From CAYZXL01 sp964482435 (lineage in GTDB: Bacteria; Auribacterota; JABMQX01): DNA of 64,000 bases. The position numbers and the translations under genes were made by a program. The stretch is from the NCBI GenBank assembly GCA_964482435.1, contig CAYZXL010000002.1, forward strand, positions 1 through 64,000, in the 5' to 3' direction. The notes beneath the pieces are model-generated. The model was not told the origin of the DNA and did not search any database. It saw nothing but the letters and a program-made list of their open reading frames with translations. Shown piece after piece: positions 53,550 through 62,709 of this stretch (the stretch's first letter is position 1; every line of letters begins with the position of its first letter).

Positions 53550-54982
53550 ATGGAAAGGGTTGTGGCGGTAATTGCTTTCGTGGTTTCCGTCTGCCTTTGT
53601 AAGCCAGGGACCGGGGCAGCGTGGTACGTTCGCGGCTCGGTTTCCCAGTCGGGGGACGGGCGGAGTTGGGCGACCGCATTCAAGAGAATCCAGAAGGGGA
53701 TAGACGCCGCGTCGGATGGCGACACGGTAAACGTGGCGTGGGGCATTTATGTCGAGAACATCCGGTTCAATGGGAAGAACGTCGTCCTGACTAGCACGAA
53801 TCCCGCCGATCCCGATATCGTCGCGACCACCATCATTGACGGCAACCAGGCCGGCCCGGTCGTCACGTTTTCCGGCAGCGAAAATGAAACCTGCGTCCTC
53901 TCCGGATTCACCATCCGCAACGGCAAAGCGCAGAGTGGCGGCGGCATCTATGGCGGCTCGACCTCCCCCACTCACGCCACGATCAAGAGTAATACCATCG
54001 CGGGCAATACGGCGGACCGGGAGGGCGGCGGGCTGTATTACTGCGATGGCAGGAGTTACGACAATACCATCACGGGCAACTCGCAAAGATCGGAGGGGGG
54101 CTTTATCACTGCAACGGCAGGATTCAGAGCAACACGGTCGCGGATAACTCGGTAGACGACTCCGGCGCAGGGCTCTATGCCTGCGACGGCATCATCGAGA
54201 GCAACGCCATACAGGGCAACTTCGCCGAATACGATGGCGGCGGGTTGTTTCGGTGCAACGGGACGATCAAGAGTAACGTGATAACGGGCAATACCGCCGG
54301 GCGGAACGGCGGTGGGCTCTACTACTGCGATGGCTCCATATACGATAACACCGTCACGGGGAATTGTGCGCGGGTCGCGGGCGGCGGCATCTATTACTGT
54401 AAGGGCACAATCCGCAACTGCATTGTCTGGAGTAACTTAGCTCCCATCGGGCCCCAGATCGACGAGTCGAGTGTACCCAGCTATTCCTGCCTCCACGGCT
54501 GGACTGGTGGGGGGCAGGGGAACATCAACACCGACCCTCAGTTCGTCGTGTCCGGATATTGGCAAGACAATGGCACACCCTATTACCTCTATGACGACGT
54601 TTGGATCGAGGGAGATTACCACCTTCTGCCCGGCTCCCCATGTATTGACAAGGGGAAGAACGAAGATTGGATGACGGGCGCGGTTGACCCTGACGGCAAT
54701 CCCCGAATCCTCTTTGGTTATTCTTCAGCCACGGTTGATATGGGAGCGTACGAACACAGGTTCCCTCTCAACATCCTGACCGTCGAACAGGGCGCTGGCT
54801 CCCAGACCCTTTTGACGTGGGCGAGCCGTCGCGGCGCTACCTACATTATCGGGTCTTCCCCGAACCTCCTTTCCGGGTTATGGGTTGAGGAAGCGACGAT
54901 CATTTCGCAAGGCTCATCGTGCTCCTGGCTCGATCCGGACTCGCTCTCCCGTCAAAAGTTCTACCGAATCGAGCTTCGCTGA
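53550..54982 (+). pseudogene. secreted beta-helix protein interrupted by a frameshift in a G-run
   Basis: Third member of the beta-helix family. A Sec signal (ERVVAVIAFVVSVCLCKPGTG) is followed by the same opening blocks as the relatives (YVENIRFNGKNVVLTSTNP; SGFTIRNGKAQSGGG). The coils run in frame 1 to about 54094, where a run of six G (54095-54100) shifts the frame. Restoring one base gives continuous coils with LYHCNGRIQSN, YACDGIIESN, FRCNGTIKSN and YYCDGSIYDN down to the end at 54982, where the C-terminal module ends FYRIELR. So one base is missing, either in the organism or through an assembly error in the homopolymer. It is shorter than the relatives (about 477 residues, one helix, no TSP3 linker). 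GGGAGG lies eight bases before the ATG. Confidence 0.75.
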
Positions 54983-54983
54983 T

Positions 54984-54998
54984 CCGCCCCCTCGGCGG
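54984..54998 (+). terminator. short GC hairpin after the beta-helix gene
   Basis: CCGCC, five bases, GGCGG, directly after the stop codon and followed by GGAAAAATCTGTT. It lies between convergent genes. The stem is short, so this is a weak candidate. Confidence 0.35.
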
Positions 54999-55111
54999 GA
55001 AAAATCTGTTCCGACGTCTGGCAGACGGCCTGACAGAAGCACGACAGGCGGCTTAGAAGTCCTTGAAGGCCTGGCATCCCTGAATCCGAAGTCCCGGCGA
55101 GGTGTCTGCCC

Positions 55112-56959
55112 CTATTCGGTCACGACCCTATAGAAGCGTCTGATGGTGCCCGGAGCCAAACTGTCGGACCAGCTTGTCGCGCCAGTGGGCCACTGCTCAA
55201 TCGGGGGGACGACCTGCCATGTCCCTTCTGTCAACGAATCAGCGAATTCGACGCTGTACGTGGACTGCGAGCCCATATAGTCCCAGCTCAAGGAAAGCGA
55301 CCCCTCGACGCTCAACCCGATGTCCTTCACAGAGAACTTCTCCGGCGCGGCCCCTTCGAGAGCTATCAGCTCGATGCCCTCGCCCGTCCCCAGGTTCCGA
55401 GAGTATTTCCTCTCCTGGGCATTGTTCCAGTGCTCGTGGACCCCCAGGCTCGGCAGCCTTTTGACTTGTGTTGAATGGTCAGGGTCGTAGAACGTCGCCG
55501 AAGGCGGTTTGTCAGCTAACGCCGCTTCGTGGAGATAGTCATCGGTCCCTGACTTGTGCGGATAGTCGCTCCATTCCGTCCAGAGGAAATCGAATGCAAC
55601 TGAGTCAATAGCCACCGGGTCCTGTGATGCAAACACGCTGGACGTCCAGTCCCCGTTGAAGGGCTCGGAATTCCACCGCAAGGGTGTAGTATCCCTCGGG
55701 TGAACCCCCGCGTACAGTCCATCAATCAGGTACAGGACGGTTTTTCCGCCGATGTGAGCATGCCCCATCAAATCCACAAGGTTCCGGTACTGCCCCGTTC
55801 CCTCGGCAAAACCGCTCGTGTGCAAGTCGTAATAGCCGCCTTCAGCCGGAGTCCGCACCAGGGAGCCGTAGTGATTTTTCGCGCAGAGCGTAACACCCGC
55901 ATCTGTGTGTGCCTTGAAATTCGCTAAGTTGACCACGTACTCCGCCTCGGCAAAGTAGTGCGGCACATAGTCCTGGCTGTATCCCTGGGGCCTGGAACTC
56001 CAGTACAGGGGGACCTTCGACCGCCTCACCAGGACCCGACCGAACTTCCCCGCGCAATCCACGTACTGCACGTCCGGAAACTCCCCATGGAGGATGTTGT
56101 AGTACTCGTTGGGGAAATAGGCCACGGTATCCCCGACGGAAATGTCCGACTGATTGACGCCGGCCGCGTTGACGAGCTGCCGCAGAAGCGCCAGAATAAC
56201 CTGCGGCGACGTGTTCATGTAGTTCCTCTGGCTCTGCAAATTGTAGGTGTTCGGGTTGACCGTTCCACCGCCCCTGATGAAGCCCACGAAGTTCACCTTT
56301 ATGCCAATCTTTTCTCCCGCCACGTACCCGGCATCGCCCTTCCCGCGCTTCCGGTTGATGTGCCGGAACAACCTGTCCCACGCCACAGCCTCGTTTCGTT
56401 CGCCCGTCAACTCACGGATGGCCCGCGACATCATCTGGTCCACTACCGCCTGACTCGTATGATTGCTCTGCCACCAGTATCCGTCTCCCGGCCCGGCCCA
56501 TGTTGTAGCGTCCGGGTCGTGCACCCAGACCACACGCCCCGGATTAATCCCCTGCCCAACGCCCATCGGAGCATTTGGGGACGGCTGCTCGGCCAAGGCG
56601 ACTTTTGGCGTTGACGCGCTCTGACTCAGCCACACAACCGCAGCGCTGATGGTGACGAGAATTACGCCCAGCGCATAGCGCGACCGCGCAAAGCTCCGTT
56701 TTGCCTTATGAAAAAGCTTGATCGAGCCGACCGCTCCTGCAAGCCAGACGATAAAGCCCGAAGCCAACGGGAATGCCACACGCTGGCACGGGTATGTCGC
56801 CCGCGACGGCTTCGGAATCACCCGAATCAAGAACCATATCAGCGCCAAAACGCCCCAAATGGGAAACACCCAGCGCATCCAGCGGCGCTTGTTATGCTCG
56901 ACAGACCAACTGGCACTGGGGCAACATCTCCTATCTTCTTTCGTTTCCGGCAATGACAT
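55112..56959 (-). CDS. membrane-anchored DUF362 protein with FYRV C-terminal module
   Basis: A 615-residue protein. Three hydrophobic helices lie within the first 120 residues (WVFPIWGVLALIWFLIRVIP; VAFPLASGFIVWLAGAVG; YALGVILVTISAAVVWLS). The DUF362 domain follows (EKIGIKVNFVGF; DISVGDTVAYFPNEYYN; VVNLANFKAHTDAGVTLCAKNHYGSL; SSVFASQDPVAIDSVAFDFLW). DUF362 is often fused to ferredoxin domains; none is present here. The final 65 residues (SLSLSWDYMGSQSTYSVEF ... FYRVVTE) are the module shared with the beta-helix proteins, which places most of the protein outside the cytoplasm. GAGG precedes the ATG at 56959; the frame continues 45 codons upstream. Function unknown. Confidence 0.82.
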   Translation of the reverse strand: MSLPETKEDRRCCPSASWSVEHNKRRWMRWVFPIWGVLALIWFLIRVIPKPSRATYPCQRVAFPLASGFIVWLAGAVGSIKLFHKAKRSFARSRYALGVILVTISAAVVWLSQSASTPKVALAEQPSPNAPMGVGQGINPGRVVWVHDPDATTWAGPGDGYWWQSNHTSQAVVDQMMSRAIRELTGERNEAVAWDRLFRHINRKRGKGDAGYVAGEKIGIKVNFVGFIRGGGTVNPNTYNLQSQRNYMNTSPQVILALLRQLVNAAGVNQSDISVGDTVAYFPNEYYNILHGEFPDVQYVDCAGKFGRVLVRRSKVPLYWSSRPQGYSQDYVPHYFAEAEYVVNLANFKAHTDAGVTLCAKNHYGSLVRTPAEGGYYDLHTSGFAEGTGQYRNLVDLMGHAHIGGKTVLYLIDGLYAGVHPRDTTPLRWNSEPFNGDWTSSVFASQDPVAIDSVAFDFLWTEWSDYPHKSGTDDYLHEAALADKPPSATFYDPDHSTQVKRLPSLGVHEHWNNAQERKYSRNLGTGEGIELIALEGAAPEKFSVKDIGLSVEGSLSLSWDYMGSQSTYSVEFADSLTEGTWQVVPPIEQWPTGATSWSDSLAPGTIRRFYRVVTE

Positions 56960-57082
56960 TTTCTGATCCTCACAACAAGGGGTTATCGGTAGTGTCTCTT
57001 CTCGGGGGTTACCAGACAGTAGCACACCTTCGGCGTCTCGGCAAGGTGCTGTTCCGCCCTGCCATCGTGGGAATTCTCGCGG

Positions 57083-57112
57083 TTGGCGCCTCACGTCCCA
57101 TGCTCTTATACT
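57083..57112 (+). promoter_or_regulatory. candidate sigma-70 promoter of the FG-GAP gene
   Basis: TTGGCG, 18 bases, TATACT. Start of transcription near 57119, about 115 bases before the ATG at 57236. It would serve the FG-GAP gene and perhaps the two paralogs behind it. Confidence 0.45.
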
Positions 57113-57235
57113 TATGAAACCGCTGAGGAGCGCTGGAATGTTCCATCAGACGAGACGGTCACCCAGCAACGGTAGGAACACCCGGTCGGACGGATTCCTT
57201 GATTCGTTTTTCAGGACACTGCTATCATCGCCGCC

Positions 57236-59590
57236 ATGCGGACGGTTCTTTCCATCGCTCGACGGTTGCGTGCACTGGTCTTTGTGGTTGCGATAGCGCC
57301 GCTCGCTTCGCCTCGAACATTGGGAGCGGAGAATATGACAGCGAGCCCGGTGTGGACATCGCCCAACCGCTACCGCGTTCTATTGTCGGTTGACCCACGA
57401 GGACGGACGCGCTCTAATTCGCCTGCATCGGTGGAGATTGATTTTCAGACGCTCTTGTTCAGTAAGGGTTGTTCGGAAGTCTTCGATGAGAACACAGTGG
57501 AAGTCCTCGGCTACGACACATCGGGGCAGCCGAAGGTCTTCGACCCGTCGCGGGGGGAATATGAGAAGTACCTCTTGCCCTGGCGCGTTCAGAGATACTT
57601 CGGAGTGACGACGGTAACGTTGAGCTTCGTCATGCCCGACCACACGGTGACGAGCTATGCAGTATATTTCGACACGGTGGAATCGGGGCGTGGAAAACCT
57701 CGCCGCTACCGCGGTCTCGTCGGAGATGGCGACTGGTTCAGTGAGGGATACAAGGTCAGGGAAATTAACGCAAGCCACTTCGACCAATTTTGCGATTTCG
57801 ACTCGGATGGCGACCTGGACCTGTTCAAAGGCGGAGTGGAGCCTTTTGTGTATTGCTACGAGAACGTCGGAGGGAATCGTCTCGTGGACCGCGGCCGTCT
57901 GACTTCGGGCGGCAGCCTTTTCATTCTGCCGAAGAGCCTGTCGAATCGGAGCTGGGTGACGGTGGCGTTCCATGACTTGGATGGCGACGGAGACAAAGAT
58001 TTCTTCCCAAGTTTCATGGACGGCCCCGACGCAGGGAAGATCATTTTCTACAAGAACAATACCCGCGAAAATGGCGGGCAGCTCACGTTCACGAGAGTCG
58101 GCGTGCTCCGGACAGAATCGGGTGTTCCCCTTGCGGGCGGCGCGCAGGCTGGCGGCTGGTTTCCTTCAATCACGTTCGTCGAGGACTGGGATGGAGATGG
58201 CGACGCACAAACCGATGTCCTCGTCGGCAGCAACAATCGCTGCTATCTTTACCGCAACCTCGGCCCGAGTGTGGACGGTTTGCCCCGACTGGCTGACGCA
58301 GTTGCCCTGCAAGCTGGCGGGAAAGAACTTGTCCTGCTCAACCCTCGTTTTGACTGCGCCGATATTGACGGCGACGGAGATTTAGACCTCTTCGCGGGCA
58401 CGCAGCCGGGCCCGGTCTATTTGTTCAAGAACATCGGCACACGCACGAAGCCTGAGTTCGACAGCGGGGCGGTCGTAGCTTATGGCGGAAAGTACCTTGT
58501 GGGCGACGCGCATTCCGGCGTGAAGGTCGCCGATTTCGACAGGGATGGGTTGCTGGACTTTGTGGCGGGCAGGTTTTGGGAACGGACAGACCTGTCGCGC
58601 CCCGACGAGCCGAGGGACTTCGGCGGCCTGTACAAGAACGTTGGGACGAGGACTTCCCCACGCTTCGAGAGGACAGTGGTCGGCTCGCCGTACACCGAGC
58701 GGTTCCAGATTTGTGATGCGGTGCGACAGAATAGCCTTCGCGCGGTGGACTGGAATCGCGATAGCAAAACTGACCTTTTGGCAGGCGACACCGATGGTTT
58801 CGTCTGGTACTTCCGAAACGAGACAGGGAACCTGTTTCCTCTCTTCGCAGCCGGTGAAAAGCTTCTCGCGGACGGGAAGTCGCTCAGCGTCGCCTCGAGT
58901 GGAGGACACGCCCGCCTCGACGTCTGCGATTGGAACAATGACGGCGAGCAAGATTTGCTCGTGGCGGATGGGGCCGGAACGCTAACCCTACTTTTGAACA
59001 AGGGCGGTTCCGTTCTGAGCGGCGGGCAAAAGGTAATGGCGGGCGGCAAGCCGATCCGTGGCTCGCCCCGCGCGAGCGTCCTTTTCTGCGACTGGAACAA
59101 CGACGGACTCAATGATGTCGTTTTTGCCGACGAGAAAGGGTATTATTTCCACCGGAATGTCGGTTCGCCTGGTAAGCCCATTTTCGAGGCGGCAAAGCCC
59201 ATTGCGTTTGGCGGGCAAAGCGTCAGCTACGTCAGGCCAAACCTCGGCTCCTTCGTGGACTGGGACGCCGACGGCAAGAAAGACTTCATCGGCTGCCACT
59301 TCGAGAACAGCGTCAGGTTTTACCGGAACGTTGGCTCAGGCAAGCCCAAGGCAGAGCCGCAGTTCCCGTCCGCCGAGGGAATCGTCATTCTTCAATCGTG
59401 GGCGCCGCAGATGATTTCCGGCGCCGATGCCGTGGACTGGAATCAAGACGGAGACGTTGACATCCTCACCGGGCAGGGGCACGGCGGAAGTGGCTTGCGC
59501 TTTTTCGAGCGCGACTACATCGAGGATGAGCTAAACGGCACTCATCCCGTCGTGACCATCTGCGGGGTGGAGGCAAAGGGAGGCAGTTGA
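57236..59590 (+). CDS. secreted FG-GAP/VCBS-type repeat protein
   Basis: A 784-residue exported protein (signal about 1-31, RRLRALVFVVAIAPLASPRTLG). An N-terminal beta-rich region (about 35-165) is followed by ten calcium-binding blade motifs of the form DxDxDGxxDL, for example DFDSDGDLDLF, DLDGDGDKDFF, DIDGDGDLDLF, DWNNDGEQDLL and DWNQDGDVDIL. This is a beta-propeller of FG-GAP type, used for binding glycans or proteins outside the cell. No enzyme motif is seen. The ribosome site is weak. The two paralogous genes follow on the same strand about 90 bases later, so an operon is likely. Confidence 0.85.
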   Translation: MRTVLSIARRLRALVFVVAIAPLASPRTLGAENMTASPVWTSPNRYRVLLSVDPRGRTRSNSPASVEIDFQTLLFSKGCSEVFDENTVEVLGYDTSGQPKVFDPSRGEYEKYLLPWRVQRYFGVTTVTLSFVMPDHTVTSYAVYFDTVESGRGKPRRYRGLVGDGDWFSEGYKVREINASHFDQFCDFDSDGDLDLFKGGVEPFVYCYENVGGNRLVDRGRLTSGGSLFILPKSLSNRSWVTVAFHDLDGDGDKDFFPSFMDGPDAGKIIFYKNNTRENGGQLTFTRVGVLRTESGVPLAGGAQAGGWFPSITFVEDWDGDGDAQTDVLVGSNNRCYLYRNLGPSVDGLPRLADAVALQAGGKELVLLNPRFDCADIDGDGDLDLFAGTQPGPVYLFKNIGTRTKPEFDSGAVVAYGGKYLVGDAHSGVKVADFDRDGLLDFVAGRFWERTDLSRPDEPRDFGGLYKNVGTRTSPRFERTVVGSPYTERFQICDAVRQNSLRAVDWNRDSKTDLLAGDTDGFVWYFRNETGNLFPLFAAGEKLLADGKSLSVASSGGHARLDVCDWNNDGEQDLLVADGAGTLTLLLNKGGSVLSGGQKVMAGGKPIRGSPRASVLFCDWNNDGLNDVVFADEKGYYFHRNVGSPGKPIFEAAKPIAFGGQSVSYVRPNLGSFVDWDADGKKDFIGCHFENSVRFYRNVGSGKPKAEPQFPSAEGIVILQSWAPQMISGADAVDWNQDGDVDILTGQGHGGSGLRFFERDYIEDELNGTHPVVTICGVEAKGGS

Positions 59591-59679
59591 CGCTGTTATC
59601 GGACGTTGGGCGCTATCGCAGCTTGCACAAGAAACCTGTGAGCTTTGACCGAGCCGGACCTTTCACAAAAGGAGGTATT

Positions 59680-61074
59680 TTGCTCAGGATGAGTCGTCTT
59701 GAGAGAGTTCTCGCGCTCGTGTTGTTGTGTGGTTCTATCGCGCCAACGCACGCCGAGAGCACTTCGAGCGACGGCCCATCGTTTTTCCTGGATGTCGTGC
59801 GTCGCTACGCAGACGTCATAATTGAAAGGGGTCGGGATACGTACGGGCCGAAGAAAAGCGGGCTGCTTCTCAGCGCGCTCGACCGAATCAACCTTGCTCC
59901 GCTTACCGTTCGACCGGGGCCGCCCGGAGGCATTCGGCGAGAAGACCGACCCGGCCGCCCCTGGGCGGCTTTGACGGGGGCGAATCCGCAGCTCGACGAG
60001 AACCTCCTCCGTGTGCTCTACACCCTCAGCGAAATCACCGGCGATTCACGCTATCGGGAGGTCGCTGACGAAGAGCTAAGGTGGTTTTTGAACAACACCA
60101 TGTCGCCCGTGACCAACCTGCTTCCCTGGGGCGAACACCTTTCCTGGGACGTTATGCGCGATGAGCCTGTCGCAGGCGGCGACGTCGTCATGCACGAGTT
60201 TGCCCGACCCTGGGTTCTCTGGGACCGGTGCTTTGCGCTTGCACCGGAAGCCAGTAAGCGGTTCGCCTTGGGACTGTGGGAACATCAGGTCGCCAACCAT
60301 GACACCGGAGGTTTCGACCGCCACGCGCCCTACTTCAAGCATGGCCCGGTGGACGCGAAGGATTTTGCCCGGCATGCCGGGTTCTACATCGGCACCTGGT
60401 GCTATGCGTATAAGTACACCAAGGACGAAATCTTTCTGCGAGCAATTGAGGTTCTCCTGAAACGGTTTGAGCGGAAGCGCATTCAGAGCGACGGTTCTAT
60501 GGTCGCCACCATTGGGCCCCTCGACTGCTACATCGCCGCAAGGATAGTCCCTGAGCCTCTGGCTTCCCGCCTGCTTGCTTTTGCGGAGAAAGAAGACGAG
60601 CTAATCCTCGCTGAGTTGCATGATAGACCAATCGAAGGCCAGAGGCCCATGTGGGCAGCGAGCTACGGCTCCACGACAGCAGCTACCTATGCCATGTTCT
60701 GCGTGGCGCGTCACGAGCAGGACGGGAAGGAGGCTTATCGAGATGTCGTCATCGCAACGGCGGATGCCTATCTCAATTCTCTGCCGGAAGAGGACGTGGA
60801 TGTCTGGCCAATGAGTTTCGCACACGCCATCAGCGTTGAGCTCGCCGCGTACCGCTTGACCAAGCATGACGTCTATCTACAGCGCGGGTGTTGCTTCGCG
60901 CGTATGGCGGTGCAGACATTCTGGCAGGACAACCCGCTCCCGCGAGCAAGCTTCAAGACGGGGCACTATGAGACCATCACCGGAGCCGATTCGCTTGCCC
61001 TCTCCCTTCTGGAGCTTCACGCGGTTCTGAATGGGCTGAAGATAAACGTACCCTCCAACACGATTGACCGCTGA
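59680..61074 (+). CDS. secreted protein of unknown family, paralog 1 (helical-barrel-like)
   Basis: About 464 residues with a Sec signal (RVLALVLLCGSIAPTHA). Repeated helical segments with conserved aromatic and acidic residues (GRDTYGPKKSGLLLSALDR; FLNNTMSPVTNLLPWGEHLSWDVM; HEFARPWVLWDRCFALAPEAS; DFARHAGFYIGTWCYAYKYTKD) suggest an (alpha/alpha) barrel like those of glycan lyases and hydrolases. I do not recognise a named family. GGAGG favours TTG at 59680 or, with a longer spacing, ATG at 59689. It is closely similar in layout to the next gene, both ending SNTIDR, so the two are a tandem duplication. A glycan-degrading role is inference. Confidence 0.75.
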   Translation: MLRMSRLERVLALVLLCGSIAPTHAESTSSDGPSFFLDVVRRYADVIIERGRDTYGPKKSGLLLSALDRINLAPLTVRPGPPGGIRREDRPGRPWAALTGANPQLDENLLRVLYTLSEITGDSRYREVADEELRWFLNNTMSPVTNLLPWGEHLSWDVMRDEPVAGGDVVMHEFARPWVLWDRCFALAPEASKRFALGLWEHQVANHDTGGFDRHAPYFKHGPVDAKDFARHAGFYIGTWCYAYKYTKDEIFLRAIEVLLKRFERKRIQSDGSMVATIGPLDCYIAARIVPEPLASRLLAFAEKEDELILAELHDRPIEGQRPMWAASYGSTTAATYAMFCVARHEQDGKEAYRDVVIATADAYLNSLPEEDVDVWPMSFAHAISVELAAYRLTKHDVYLQRGCCFARMAVQTFWQDNPLPRASFKTGHYETITGADSLALSLLELHAVLNGLKINVPSNTIDR

Positions 61075-61099
61075 GGGAAACCCGACGAGCAAAGTGACC

Positions 61100-62617
61100 A
61101 TGCCGATTTCATCTGATGGAGTGATTGAGGTGCTGTCCCGCGACACAGCGAGAAGAGTGTGCCTGTCCTTTCTCAGCATCGCCCTCCTCGTAAGCTGGTA
61201 CTGTGGCGCTGAGGTTCCGCCGTCACCTTTCCTCAACGTCGTTTACCGGTACGCGGACTGCATGCTTCAGCACGGCCGGGATACCTACGGCCCGCAGAAG
61301 ACCGGCCTCTTTCTCAGCGCATTAGACCGCAGCACACTGAAACCCTTGGCCAGCCGTCCGGTGCCGCCATCGGGAGTGCGCGAAGGTGACCGAGTCAGTG
61401 TTGCTCCAGCTCCGCTCGTCGGCGCCAACCCGCACCACGACGAGAATTTCCTCCGTCTGCTTTACACTCTCTCCGCGCTATCTGGCAAGCAAGAATATCG
61501 GGATGCCGCAGACACGGAGCTGAAGTGGTTTCTTCAGAACGCGCGGTCTGCGGTGACAGACCTCCTGCCCTGGGGCGAGCACGTGTCATGGAACGTCATG
61601 ACGGATCAACCGTCGCCGGGTCGAGGAGACAATGCCTCTTTGGCAGTGCACGAGTTCGCAAGACCGTGGATGTTGTGGGACAGATCCTTCGAGCTGGCGC
61701 CGGAGGCGAGCCATCGGTTTGCACTGGGCCTGTGGGAGCACCAGATTGCCGACCACAAAACCGGCGCTTTCGACCGACACGCAGGGTTCCGGGAACATTT
61801 GCCGGCGGATGGAAAGGATTTTCCCCGGCACGCGGGCTTTTACATCCGCACGTGGGCGGTTGCATACTCGCGCACAAAAGACGCGACGATGCTGACCGCC
61901 GTCGAGACGCTTTTGAAAAGATTCGAGGAGAAACGGCATCCCGGTACTGGGTTAATCGAGCATGAGTCCGGGCAGCCGATCGCGGTGCCTGCCTCGTCTC
62001 TTTCCCTCGCCATTGACTGTGACGCTGCCGCGCGCTTTGTGCCGGAACCGCTTGCCTCGCGTCTCAGGGCTTTTGCCATGCGCGAGGACGAGGTCTTCTG
62101 GCAAGTTCCCCACGACCTGGCGGGTCATGCGGGCTTCGTTACGGCGGTTGACAGGGCGACGGGCAAAGCGCCCGGCGGTTACACTCTGCTCTGGGAAGCG
62201 CGCTACGGGAGTTACACCACAGCACAGGTCGCCATGATGTGCGTCGCAAGATACGAAAATACCGGCAAAGTCGGATACCGCGACCTGGTTGTTCAGGCGG
62301 CCAACGCGTACCTCCAGTCCATGCCCGCGGACGATGTGGACATCTGGCCGATGACCTTCGGGCACGCTATCAGCTTGCAGCTTGCGGCCTGGCGATACAC
62401 CGCGCGAGCCGCCTACCTCGATTTCGCTCGCAAGCTCGGCACTCTGGCCGTCGAGAAATTCTGGGAGGACAATCCTCTGCCGCGTGCCAGCTTCAAAACG
62501 CAGCATTATGAGAGCATCACCGGCGCGGACACTTTAGCTCTGGCTCTCGTCGAGCTTCACCTGAACATCCTTCACATCACAGCAGTTCGCTGCCCTTCCA
62601 ACACCATAGACCGCTGA
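61100..62617 (+). CDS. secreted protein of unknown family, paralog 2
   Basis: About 505 residues, paralog of the preceding gene (26 bases apart). The signal segment is RRVCLSFLSIALLVSWYCG. Shared blocks are GRDTYGPQKTGLFLSALDR, LLPWGEHVSWNVM, VHEFARPWMLWDRSFELAPEAS, DFPRHAGFYIRTW, DVDIWPMTFGHAISLQLAAWR and the ending SNTIDR. It carries an extra stretch of about 40 residues before the AARFVPEPLASRL block. The start is uncertain: the ATG at 61100 has no good ribosome site, and translation may depend on coupling to the gene before. The function is as open as for paralog 1. Confidence 0.75.
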   Translation: MPISSDGVIEVLSRDTARRVCLSFLSIALLVSWYCGAEVPPSPFLNVVYRYADCMLQHGRDTYGPQKTGLFLSALDRSTLKPLASRPVPPSGVREGDRVSVAPAPLVGANPHHDENFLRLLYTLSALSGKQEYRDAADTELKWFLQNARSAVTDLLPWGEHVSWNVMTDQPSPGRGDNASLAVHEFARPWMLWDRSFELAPEASHRFALGLWEHQIADHKTGAFDRHAGFREHLPADGKDFPRHAGFYIRTWAVAYSRTKDATMLTAVETLLKRFEEKRHPGTGLIEHESGQPIAVPASSLSLAIDCDAAARFVPEPLASRLRAFAMREDEVFWQVPHDLAGHAGFVTAVDRATGKAPGGYTLLWEARYGSYTTAQVAMMCVARYENTGKVGYRDLVVQAANAYLQSMPADDVDIWPMTFGHAISLQLAAWRYTARAAYLDFARKLGTLAVEKFWEDNPLPRASFKTQHYESITGADTLALALVELHLNILHITAVRCPSNTIDR

Positions 62618-62643
62618 AGGGGCGACCGCGAAAAGCTGCGTCA

Positions 62644-62663
62644 AACCGGAGGGCTTTCCGGTT
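62644..62663. terminator. hairpin between convergent genes
   Basis: AACCGGA, six bases, TCCGGTT: a perfect seven-pair stem, 27 bases after the paralog 2 stop and before the end of the convergent beta-helix gene. No T-run. Probably works in both directions. Confidence 0.45.
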
Positions 62664-62709
62664 CGGGAAAGGCCCCGATGCCCCATGCGGCCGTCTTCGT
62701 CACCAACAA

